Shown here: piece by piece, positions 39,050-49,267 of the stretch | How positions within the stretch are numbered: position 1 is the stretch's first letter | Layout of the letters: each line of letters starts with the position of its first letter | Source of the DNA: Acanthochlamys bracteata | Taxonomy: Eukaryota > Streptophyta > Magnoliopsida > Pandanales > Velloziaceae | Reading direction: 5' to 3' | DNA length: 64,000 nt | Assembly: GCA_019914995.1 (NCBI GenBank) | Contig: CM034145.1 | Span: 3,038,001-3,102,000 of the forward strand | Program-made: the position numbers and the translations under genes | Notes under the pieces: generated by a model | Databases searched by the model: none | The model's input: the letters and a program-made list of their open reading frames with translations, nothing else | Told to the model about the DNA's origin: nothing

Positions 39050-39760
39050 GAAATAAGCTGGAATAAAATAGTGAAAAAGAAAGTAAAAAAAACAGTGAAA
39101 AAAAAAGTGAAATAAAGAAAATGAATAAAAAACAGTAAAAAAGAAGGTGAAAAAACATAAATTAAAAAAAGTGAAATAAAGCAAAAAAATTGAAAAAAGA
39201 AGGTGAAAAATAATTTTAAAAAAAGTGAAATAAAAAAGTGAAAAAAGAAAATAAAAAACAAACAGTAAAAGAAAGGTGAAAAAAATAAATTAAAAAAGTG
39301 AAATAGAAAGGTGAGAAAAAAGGGTGAAAAAAGAAAGTAAAAAATAGTGGAAAAAAGAAAATAAAAAGAAACAGAAAAAAGTACAAAAAATAAATTTAAA
39401 AAGAAAGTGAAATAGAAAAAATGAAAAAAAAAAGTGAAATAAAGAAAAAGTGACATAAAAAAGAAAAATAATTCAAAAAGAACAGTGAAACAGAAAAAGT
39501 GAAAAAATAAAGTGATTTAAAGTGAAATAGTGAAAAAAGTGAAAAAAAATTTAAAAAAACAAAGTGAAATAGAAAAAGTGAAAAAAACTGAAAAAAAGGG
39601 TGAAAAAAGAAGTGAAATAAAGAAAAAGAAACAGAAAAAATGAAAAAATAATTCAAAAATATAGCGAAATAGAAATGTGGGAAAAAATTGTGAAAAAAAA
39701 TTAAAAAAAAGAGTGAAATAAAAGAAGTGGAAAAAAATAGAAAAAAATTATTTTATAAAG
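39050..39760 (+). repeat. Degenerate GTGAAAAA-type tract downstream of the MULE-B transposase
   Basis: Some 700 bases of purine-only variants of 'gtgaaaaaaagaaag', placed about 170 bases after the transposase stop. Same sense and same position relative to the gene as the tract at 1-360 in MULE-A. The long minus-strand open frames over it (39,016-39,656) are phenylalanine-rich composition artefacts. Confidence 0.85.
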
Positions 39761-39779
39761 ATAGAGAGTGTTCACACAT

Positions 39780-40150
39780 AAGCATTTACTTGAATATAAC
39801 TCATATTTTCATTCACTAGACATAGATCACTTGAATCACATTCACACTTAGAGCATTCACTAGCAAAACTCACACTTGCATTCACTTAAACATAGCTCCA
39901 CCTTGAGCATTACATTACAAATACATATATCACAATGAGCATTCACACTTACATTCACTTGCACAACTCACACTTACATTCACTTAAACATAGCTCCACC
40001 TTGATACATTCACAAATACATAGCTCGCAATGAGCATTCACACTTACATTCACTTGCATAGCTCACACTTGCATTCACTTAAATATAACTTCACTTGAGC
40101 ATTACATTTATAACTACATAACTTATAATGAGCATTCACCTAAACAAAAT
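39780..40150. repeat. Tandem repeat, 95-98 bp period, about 3.5 copies
   Basis: The phrase 'ttcacttaaacatagctcc' starts at 39,881, then 39,979, then (diverged) 40,074, each followed by 'gagcatt' and 'cacactt(g/a)cattcact'. It lies inside MULE-B between the purine tract and the right TIR. Confidence 0.85.
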
Positions 40151-40739
40151 ATTCACTGGTGCATTCAAATGTTTCTCTTTCAAAGATTCACTCAAACAGA
40201 AGTTTGAGCATTCAATATCCATTCACCTAGATAACATTTACATTTCATTCCATTTCAAACAATTTCATACATAATTCTAAACACCTGAGGAGAATATTTA
40301 CATTCCATTCTATTACAATGTACTATTTATATTCCATTTACTGCACCATTCAATTAACATCAACAACTTGTCAACTTCTACAAATCATACAGAATTTTCA
40401 CTAGATAGTTTCTAGTCATTAACATCATACAAAACATTCAATATATTCCCTATATTACAAAACTAACACATCACTACATTCAATTGATGCATATGATCGA
40501 TGAAAGAGCTCGATATCAATTAGCTCACTGATCAGTAAGCTTCAACAATATGCATTCATATAATATAAAATAAGCATCAAGAAGAAGAATCAGCATTCTT
40601 CAGTAGGCACTTCCTTCCTGTCTCCATCTTCACCAGTCTTCATTGGTATCCTCCATTCATCTGCAGAAAACAGAGGGAGAATAAAACCAAAAAACAAATT
40701 CTACTGGAACTGAAATCATGCAGAATATTAAATTGAAAT

Positions 40740-41512
40740 TTAAATAAAACTAGCTGCACTTGGAATTAAAATTACGTGAATTGAAATTAAAATCTAGATC
40801 AAATATGTAAAATTGACATTGAACTACCTGCAAAAATTTTCTTCTCCATATCACTGTCAGCACCAGGCTAGCAAAAAAGGAAAAGAAAGAAAATTAGAAA
40901 AAAAAATGTACGTGTTAGTAGAATTTTGATGAAATTGATCAATTGAGAACGAAATTGATTAGAAAAAAATATTGAACCTTACCGAATCCTGTCGTCTTAG
41001 CAACACGCTCGATGCCGGAATTGATAAAATAGATCAATCCAGAATGACTAGAAGAAGGTGAGGAAAAAAACGACGCGATTTTTAGGCTCTAAATGACGAT
41101 CGTCGGCCGGCAACGGCAATCTTTTGCTACGATGTTCAGAGCTAGGACTAGCGATCGGTTGCAGGAGAGGTGCAATTGGCCCAAGAATCAAAGAAAGGAG
41201 GAAAAAATTACGCAAATTGGTGGCTGGCGATTATTAAACTGCGCCAAGATCGATCATGAGGCGAACGCTCGGGCAACGAGAAGGAGAGCGAGCGAACGGG
41301 AGGGAGAAGGAAGGAGAGAAGATGAAAAAAAGAAAAAAATAAATTAACTTGGTCTGGCTGAATGGCATGCGAAATAACGAGTATGCCCTTCGACTAGCTC
41401 CTTACTGCACTTCCCTCCATGTGAATCACAACCATCAAAATTTGATCCGACGGTTGTGATTCGAAATACACAATGTGCACTAGTAGTGCATACTGTACAC
41501 ATAACTGACCCG
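40740..41512 (-). repeat. MULE-B right terminal inverted repeat and outer end
   Basis: The inner part (40,740-41,245) pairs with the left TIR. The outer part (41,246-41,512) is not matched on the left but resembles the end of MULE-A at 4,560-4,784, including the A-rich stretch and the palindrome at 41,424-41,461 with perfect 10-bp arms aatcacaacc and ggttgtgatt. Confidence 0.8.
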
Positions 41513-41523
41513 TATATATATAT
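41513..41523. repeat. Short TA tract separating MULE-B from MULE-C
   Basis: About five TA units are all that lie between the two elements, so they abut in one microsatellite. Confidence 0.85.
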
Positions 41524-42625
41524 GCACATCTCATTCCTACAGGCACATGATTTACTGTAGGCACATGGGGCTGAATTGACGGTTGTGATGCAGGCACTTA
41601 ATCCGCAGACGGCTGTGATGCGCTGGAGCGTTTTTAACCTAAATGTGCTACAACCAAAGGCTGTGATGCAGGTACTTAATCCGTAAACGGCTGTGATTCG
41701 CTCGAGCGATTTTAACCTAGATGTCCTGCAGCGGTGCTGCCTCACAATCATTCTCAATCTTTTTTTCCTCCACTCCATAACAGTGTCTTCTACTCCGCCT
41801 CCAACCTTACGAAATCTAGCCGAAAGCGCTCACTGCCGACTCAATTTCGCAATAGAGTCTCGATTTCAACTTCTGATCAAGATCGGAGGCTCGATTTCAC
41901 GATTCCGACCGAAATCGAACTCTCCACGGCTCGATTTCACGATTTCGGTCTCCAATTCAGCTATTGAAAATGAATCCGGCCCGATTTCGTCTTCGACGTC
42001 CTCTCCGGTTCGATTTTGCCATTCCAGCTGAAATTGAGTTCCCCGCGGCTCGATTTCCGGCTCGGTTTTGCAATTTCGATCCCTATTCGGCTGTTGATGA
42101 TGATTCCAGCCGGACCCGATTTCGTCTTCGGCTTCCACTCCGCCTCGATTCGTGTTTTCGTTTCCCGATTTATTTAAATTTTCGCCGATTTATTTTAATT
42201 TTTGGTGATTTGTTTTGATTTTCACTGATATGTTTTGATTTTATTCACGCTAATTTGTTTTATGATGTTTTGAATTTGTTTTGTGGTGTGTTAGACTCAT
42301 TTTATGATATATTGGATTTGTTTCACGGTGTATTGAATTTGTTTCATGTTGTATTGAATTTGTTTAACGGTGTATTAATTTACAATGTATTGATTTTTTA
42401 TTTATGTGTAGTGGATAGTTTGGGATATTGAATGTAAATTACTAAAACTGAAATGTTTGGATATATTGATGAGGCAATGATGAGGCTGGAAAAAATAATT
42501 TTCCTAAATCTACTCTGACCCTTTAAGATAGCAAGGCAGTAAGGATGGCAACTGGCAAAGTCAGGTGGCAACCACTGCAGTTGTGATTAGAGAAGGCAGT
42601 GCTCGGTTGGAGAGAACAACATCGA
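41524..42625 (+). repeat. MULE-C left terminal inverted repeat (about 1.1 kb)
   Basis: Contains a 78-bp tandem duplication near its outer end ('ggcacttaatccg' at 41,593 and 'ggtacttaatccg' at 41,671), each unit with the motif acgg(c/t)tgtgat. Further in are repeated 'ctcgatttc' and 'cgatttcg' phrases, CpG-rich compared with the AT-rich surroundings. The short open frames here are TIR sequence, not genes. Confidence 0.88.
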
Positions 42626-43466
42626 ACTGTTTTCGTATAGTCATAATATAGGTACTATCTTTGAATCTCAGTGCTTACAGTAAATCATGTACTTTGAGCC
42701 TCCCTCTACATTTTTATCTCTATTAGTCGGTTGCTGTTTTGGTGTTGATGAAAGAATGCTCGAAAGCTAGCACCTGTTATGATATGTAACTGGATACTGG
42801 ATGTGTAACCATTTTATTGTAAAATATAATTCGATGCTGGAAATGTAACTTCAATGTAGCAGATGCTGTAATTCTCATGCGTACTATGTAATCAATATAA
42901 TTTTTCTCTTGTTACTGTAATTCCTTCTACTCTGAAATAAAATTTTTTTAGATTAAAATTTACTTTCAAATACATTATAATCAGTAGTTATTGATGAAAA
43001 TTATTGAAAAAATTTTGCTTTTAATGTTACCAAATAATTCAAACGAATGATTATAAATATTAAAAATTCTTAACTTAATTGATTATAATTAAAACAAAAA
43101 AGAAAACACAACAACAAACTAAATTGATTGTATTTAAGATAGCGTTTGATTTCAACAGATAACATCTGCTATCTGTCTTTAATTTCTTCACACGACGGCA
43201 TACAGCTTTTAAATTCAAGTCATAACATCTGCCATTAAATGCTTGCTACAGTTATCACCAACTTCCTTTCTCCTGCGCTCATCCTATTCTTCTCCAGCGT
43301 TCTGTTCTGCGTCTCTCTTCCTGTGCCATTTTATTTCTGCTTCGTCTTCTTTCTTACACTACTTTAAATTTCAACAATACCAAAACTTTTTCTCTATTCT
43401 TTTTATTCTCCTGTTAGACAAAACAAATATTCAGCATTTGTGCTAAGCTATTCAGCATTCTTCTCT

Positions 43467-45816
43467 ATGGCTCAAGACACGGCAAATTTTGAACAAGGTG
43501 TCTTAACTGATACATTTATTGATAAAGTTTTTTTGTTGTAATATTGTGATACTGAATTTAAAACAAGCATAATAAGTGTCATAACAGAACCCAAAAAAAC
43601 TTTGCAGCTATTTTTAATTTTCTTCATGTTGAAAGTGAAATAGAGGATGAAAAATGATTAAGAACAAAATTGTTTTACAAAAATACTTCTTTATTATGCT
43701 ATACCTTTCAAAATTTTAATGCAATTCTTTTTTTAGATATAGTTCTTCCAAATACAGATAGCAGAGACCGAGTGCTCTGTTGTATCATTTCAGAACATGA
43801 TAGTAGAGAAGGAAAAGTCATCTTATATAGATATGATTTTTCCTAACTCTTAAAGTTGCAAAAAAACTTTATATATATTATGAAAGAGCAACTAGATTTA
43901 GTACGATTACTCGAAGTACCGATAAAAAAAGGTTACGATGAAGTCACCTCTTGTCTAATTACTTGCTAACGTTTTGGTGCACATAGAGACCATACCAAGA
44001 AACAAACAGATGAGAATTTTCATAATGAAGCTATTAACTAGAAGATAAGTACATCAACAGTGAAATGCGGATGTCCTATAAGGATAAAATGACAAAGCAA
44101 CCAACTGGATCGTGGAAGGTGATTCAGTATATTAGTGAGCATAATCATAATTTTTTCAGTCCAACGAAAAGGATACGCATGCCGTTTCTAAGCATATGCC
44201 CGCTGCAGCAAAGATGTTGATCGACTCATTTCATGATGAGGGCATACCCGTCAATAAGTTATAGATATTCTCGATGGAGCACAGATTGGTTTTGATGATA
44301 GAAATTGTTGGAATCATTTGGGATCATCGAAGGAGTACTAAAAACCTATCCAAGGGGATGCAACTGCAGCACTTAATTTTTTCAAGAAGAAGAGTATTAA
44401 AGATCCAATTTTTTTTTATGCAATATAGATGGATAGTAAAGCAAGAGTAATAAATTTTTTTGGGTGAATGGTCGGTCTCGTCTACAGTTTCAGTATTTTG
44501 GTGATGTATGTTCTTTGACACAACATACCGTACGAACACGTATGACATGTCATTTACCGCATTTACTGGAGTGAATTATCATATGCAGTCAATTTCATTT
44601 GGTTGTGCTTTTGAAATGAGATGGAATGAATTTATATGTAAGTACAATTTAGAAGAGAATGAATGGCTTCAAAGGATATACAACATTCGAAAAAAGTGAG
44701 CTCCAGTTTATCATTTGGATACATTTTATGCTGGCATGAATACTACAAGACGATCTGAATGTATGAACTCTGTTTACAATAATTTTTTTCATCCAACAAT
44801 AACTCTTTGCGAGTGTGTAGTGAAGAACGACAAATGTTTAGCCAAAATTGTTGAAAATAAAAAGAAAGAGGATTATATTAGCAAACATTTTGATCGCATT
44901 GTCGATGGTCATGCTTTTCTTTTGAAGAATGCAGCAAATGTGTATACTAGAAATGTATACGACAGATTCAGAAAGGAATTTGAGAAAGTTCAAGCAAAGT
45001 ATGTTTTATATCACGATGAAAAGGATAGTGATGGCTATACAACTTTCAGTTACAAGTCTCGAGTGCCTGGTGACGATCATTCGTGGAGAGTTAAATTCAA
45101 CCATACCACTAACGAATGCTACTATGAATGCAAACTTTTTGAGTTTGTTGGTATTCTTTGTGGACATCTTATGAAAGTTTTTCTATCCCGTGATATAGAA
45201 ATACTTGATAATCTCATTCTTAAGAGGTGGATGAAACGGGCTAACAAGTATAGAGCTGAGTATGATGGTGGAGTAGTACGAGGCCATGAGCATTCTGACC
45301 TATTGAGAACTACCCAATTTTTAAAGATTTTCACTCAATTGGCCTATTAAGCTGGTGAAGCAGAGAACACTTTCTAATTGATGTTGAAAACATTACAAAA
45401 GTTGTCGCTACAGATCAATGAAGTAAAGAAGATTAATAAGAGCTCCCGAATCCATTCATGCACTGCTACAGAGAGCACACAAGTTAATGCAACTCAAGTT
45501 CTACTTTTAAATCCAAATATTTTGCAGACTAAGAGAAAAAAAGGAGAAGGAAAAGTTCTACCGGTAATAGTAGAACAAAAGACGGTTTAGAGAAATCCGT
45601 TGCAAGAGCCAAAGCAAAGATATGAAGAAGATGTGCTTGCTATAATAAGATCGGAGTTAAACATGACAAATAAAACTGTTCTGAAAATCTAAATAGAAAG
45701 AAGAAGATAGCTATTAATAAAGATATGACACCAAAGATAGTGATGATACTGAATCCATAAACACAATAGATCTCAGCAACAGTTATGATGAACTATCAAT
45801 AGGTTATGGCTTTTAA
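43467..45816 (+). pseudogene. FAR1-type MULE transposase of MULE-C, internally deleted
   Basis: Starts ATGGCTCAAGACAC, almost identical to the MULE-A first exon, with the same early intron. A FAR1-type domain lies around 43,780-44,150 (KCGCPI near 44,060), the DDE block FFDTTYRTNTYDM near 44,515, and the third catalytic motif TTRRSECMNSVYNNFF near 44,760. A SWIM region CKLFEFVGILCGHLMKVF is near 45,150 and a CCHC knuckle near 45,640. Between SISFGCA and FEMRWNEF about 100 residues are missing compared with MULE-A, taking away the block with the second catalytic aspartate (TDQD). Other stops and frame changes occur. It could only be mobilised in trans. Confidence 0.88.
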
Positions 45817-45839
45817 GATGAAATTTGGTGAAATATATG

Positions 45840-46480
45840 ATTTTTGTATAACTGTAAATATGTATTTTATTCAAGTTTACTCTCTATTTTAGATGAAATT
45901 GTATTTTTGTTCAATCTTGCTCTCTGTTCAAGCTTGCTTTCTATGACTTTTGAGATGAAATTGCTCTCTGTATGCTCAAGCATTGCTCTCTCTTTATTGT
46001 ATATTGCTCTCTATTTTGGTCAAGCTTGCTCTCTGTTAGTTCTATTTTGCTCTCTGTTTGCTGTATCTTAGTCTCTATTTGTTGTATTTTGCTCTCTATT
46101 TTCGAAAAGCTTGCTCTTTGTTTGCCACTCAGTTGCTTCCTATTTTCTTGCTGTGTAATTGCTTTGCTCTCTGTTTTCGGAAAGCTTGCTCTCTGTTTGC
46201 TTTACACTGCTCTCTATTTGCTTGCAGTGTAATTGCTCTCTGTTTAATCAAGCTTGCGTGCTATTTTTCTATAATTGCTTACTATATAAATTTTTGTATG
46301 TTGTATAATTGCTTACTATATAATGACTTATACTGTATAATGCTCTCTATGTATGTTATAATAATTGTATACAACTTGCTATATTATTTATTACTGTATA
46401 CTAATTACTGTATTAGTGACTACTATAGTGCCGTATACTACTTGCTTTTTAATAATTGCTTACTACATTTCCAGCGACCA
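45840..46480 (+). repeat. Degenerate TTGCTCTCTGTTT repeat downstream of the MULE-C transposase
   Basis: About 640 bases of variants of 'ttgctctctgttt' and, further on, 'attgcttactatat'. It begins about 30 bases after the transposase stop. In MULE-A and MULE-B the same place carries GTGAAAAA-type repeats instead, while the Harbinger element at 6,660-7,110 has a unit much like this one. Confidence 0.85.
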
Positions 46481-46796
46481 AAAAAACCTAATACACTAAA
46501 TTTTGTCTCAAGCATCTCGTTACAAAGCTCAAACAGAGTCACTTTTACAGCATTTGGTTACATTTTATAAGAGAGTTACATTTTCAGAATATCCATACAA
46601 CAGATTTATATTGCCAGTAACTGATTACATGTCACAAAAGAGAAATACATTTTTTCGCATCTGGTTACAATTCACAATACAGAGTTACATAGCCAAACAT
46701 TTGGTTATCTCACTACAACAAAGAGAGGAAGAGAGGAGGGAGGTTCAAAGATAATGATTTTAATCAATCACTAAGATTCGAAGAAATGTTTGAATC

Positions 46797-48320
46797 AACC
46801 AATGCTCTCTACCTCTCTCAATACCTTCTGTAATCACGGCTGCAGTGGTTGCCACTGTTATTTGACAGTGGCCGTCCTTACTGCCTAGCCAGTGTACACA
46901 AAAGGTAGTGCGGATTGAGGAAGTACAGAAAATAAATTTGCAGCCTCATCATTGCCTCATCAGTATTTCCAGCAACTAATAATATTTCACAATAGAGAGT
47001 TAATATTTCTAACATTCTTTCAAAAATAAGAGCAATTTGCAAACAAACAAAGAGCAATTTTGAACCCTCATCATTGCCTCATTTATATTTTCAAACGGCT
47101 GTGATGCAAGAAACCAACATACCTTTCCAGTTAAGGCAACCATGAATTCAACAAATGATTCCGGCCAAACCATCAAAGATCTATAAAACCAATACACCGT
47201 AAATCAAAGTCAATACACCATAAATCAAAACCAATACCGATAAAATAAATTCAATACACCATAAAATAAATCAGCGAAATCCGAACAAATCGCAAAATCA
47301 AAATAAATCAGAGAAATTCAAACAAATCATCCAAAGCGAAAGTTTCAATAAATTCAAGAAAATTAAAACAAAGTCATGCCGGAATTGAAGCCAAAAACGA
47401 AGCCGAGCCGGAATCTTGATCACAAGCCGAAATAGAGTCTATACTTAGATCGAGCGCATCGGGGACGTATTTACTTTAAAAACGCTCTAGCGCATCATAA
47501 ACGTTCGCTGATTAAGTGTCTGCATCAAAGCCGCTGATTCAACACCTTGTGCTTACAGTAAATCATGTTCCTTCGAGGGACGAGATCGGACCGAATTCAT
47601 TCTCAACAAACGAATCTGGGAAAGGAATCGCGAATTGAGCCGGAGCGGAAGCAGGAGACGAAATCGGGTCCATCCGAAATCATCATCAGCAGTTGAATAA
47701 GACCAGAATCGCGAAACCGAGCCGAAAATCGAACTGCGGAGAACTCGATTTCAGTCGGAATGGCGAAATCGAGCCGGAGAGGACGCCGGAGACGAATCCG
47801 GTCCGATTCATTCTCAATAGCCGAATGGGAGATCCGAATCGCGAAATCGAGTCCAATCGGGATCATCATCAAAGGTCGAATAGGGATCGAAATTGAGCAG
47901 AAAATCGAACTAGGGAGAACTCGATTTCGACCGGAATCGCAAAATCGAGCCGCGAAGAGCTCGATCTCAGTCGGAATCGCGAGCTCGAGCCGGAGTTGAA
48001 GCCAGAGACAAAATCGAGCCTCCGATATTGACCAGAAGCCGAAATCGTGACTCTGTTGGAAAATCGAGCCAGCTGTGAGCGCTTCCGACTTGATTTCGCA
48101 CGGTTGGGGGCAGAGCGGAAGACGTCGCTGTGGAGTGGAGGAAAAAAAGATTGAGAACGGCTGTGAGGTAGCACACGCTGCAGGACATCTAGGTTAAAGA
48201 CGCTCCAGCGAATCACAGCCATCCTTAGATTAAGTGCCTGCATCACAACCGTCGATTCATCACCATGTGCCTATAGTAAATCATGTGCCTGTAGAGATGG
48301 GATGTGCCTACATCCCATTC

Positions 48321-48322
<2 letters not shown>
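46797..48322 (-). repeat. MULE-C right terminal inverted repeat, enlarged by an internal duplication
   Basis: Reverse complement of the left TIR but about 400 bases longer. The region 47,440-47,580 repeats, in the same orientation, sequence of the outer end near 48,160-48,290: both have 'gattaagtg(t/c)ctgcatca' and 'agtaaatcatgt'. The stretch 47,600-48,000 also repeats phrases such as 'gcgaaatcgagccgga'. Confidence 0.85.

Positions 48323-48372
<50 letters not shown>
48323..48372. repeat. (TA)n tract of about 50 bases, right border of the MULE-B/C block
   Basis: A pure TA run. Together with the run at 35,126-35,147 it marks the split point of MITE copy A. Confidence 0.95.
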
Positions 48373-48375
<3 letters not shown>

Positions 48376-48625
48376 GAAAAAATTTAATGTCATTTTTTTA
48401 AATAGTTTTTAATAACTAGACAATATATGCTTTGCAAATAATTATAAAGATTAAACGATCAATTTCAGATCAACCCAAACTGAATCTGGTTAAGTTTTAA
48501 TGTCAAACTTGGGTCGATCTAAATTGACCCAAATCTAGCTAAAGTCAAACTTAAACCTGACTTATTCGTATTGATTTCGGATTGATTTTACGGGTCGGGT
48601 TATATATAGCTATTTCTAAATAGGA
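48373..48625 (+). mobile_element. MITE-like element copy A, right half
   Basis: Matches the second half of copy B: 'aattataaagattaaacgatcaatttc' pairs with 'aattatatgggttaaacgggtcaattt', and both end with 'cgggtcgggt'. It continues the left half found at 34,931-35,125. Confidence 0.75.
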
Positions 48626-48756
48626 GAGGAGGATACTGGAACTGCTTCCCTTCCATCCCTTATACGCGCCAAACTTCTTAACCTGTCGGATAGGGTTAGC
48701 AATTTTCGATCCGACCCGAAAATTCGACCTAAAAAAGTCGAGTTTGGATCAAGCTA

Positions 48757-49267
48757 GGGGTGGCAATTCGGATTCCTGAATCAGTTCTGGATCGACTCAT
48801 ATAATAATCGGGTCAAAATTATTCAATCCTAATCCAACCCATTTATTTATATAGTTTAAAATTGTCCACCCTAAACCAACCTATTTATAACCGATTCAAC
48901 TCGGATCGACCCATTTCATAATTAAAATTATTAAAATAAAAATTATAAATATTAATTTTTAATTATAATATATAAAAATTATTTTATATGATATATTTAA
49001 AAAAATATTAACTTTGACAAAATTTATAAATTAAATAAATTAAATTTATATATATAGACAAATTAAATTCAATTTTTTTGTTATTATTTTCTAATTATTA
49101 AATAATATATATTATATAAATAATTATATGGGTTAAACGGGTCAATTTCTGATCAACTCGACCCGAACCTATTTAAAATTCTCGGATCATTTTCAGATCG
49201 ACCCAAAATCGACTAAGGCTTGACCTGAACCCTACCTTTTCGGGTCGGGTCGAAATTTGCCACTCCA
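48757..49267 (+). mobile_element. MITE-like element copy B (about 510 bp)
   Basis: Begins aggggtggcaatt and ends aaatttgccactcc, giving short inverted ends (GGGGTGGCAA-type). The interior is very AT-rich, flanked by 'gggtcgggt'/'gatcgaccc' phrases. No coding capacity. The end sequence recalls hAT-type MITEs, but an 8-bp target duplication was not found, so the superfamily is uncertain. Confidence 0.7.

Larger units (their letters stand above)
35148..41512 (+). mobile_element. MULE-B: long-TIR Mutator-like element with decayed FAR1-type transposase
   Basis: About 6.4 kb between two TA tracts. Terminal inverted repeats are clear: 35,148-35,610 reads as the reverse complement of 40,740-41,245, including 'gggccaatttcacc' against 'ggtgcaattggccc'. 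A FAR1-type transposase pseudogene lies between them on the plus strand. The right end runs about 270 bases further out (41,246-41,512) and has no counterpart on the left; the left keeps only the extreme 'tatatatacgg' of the 'tatatatacgggtc' seen on the right, so an internal deletion of the left TIR is likely. Confidence 0.85.
41524..48322 (+). mobile_element. MULE-C: Mutator-like element with TIRs over 1 kb and a deleted FAR1-type transposase
   Basis: About 6.8 kb. The first 1.1 kb (41,524-42,625) is found again, inverted, at 46,797-48,322. Anchors include 'ctacaggcacatgattta' against its reverse complement near 48,270, the 'ttttttcctccactcca' block, and the inner 'ggcaaccactgcag' block at 42,570 and 46,845. 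A FAR1-type pseudogene and a repeat tract lie between. The end sequence differs from those of A and B, yet the internal gene is the same family. It abuts MULE-B on the left and a long TA run on the right. Confidence 0.88.

Noticed and set aside
39016-39656. Long minus-strand open frames rich in phenylalanine, leucine and serine, looking like multi-pass membrane proteins
   Set aside because: They are read across a purine-only repeat tract that by composition rarely forms stop codons on that strand; the tract belongs to MULE-B.
39780-40150. CRISPR-like regularly spaced repeat
   Set aside because: Units are contiguous 95-98 bp tandem copies without unique spacers, in a plant transposon.
41693-42218. 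Overlapping open frames with arginine/serine-rich products
   Set aside because: They fall in the CpG-rich MULE-C terminal inverted repeat; mirror frames occur in the other arm at 47,603-48,246.
45844-46570. Cysteine/leucine-rich open frames on the plus strand
   Set aside because: Produced by the TTGCTCTCTGTTT repeat downstream of the MULE-C transposase, with no independent coding sign.
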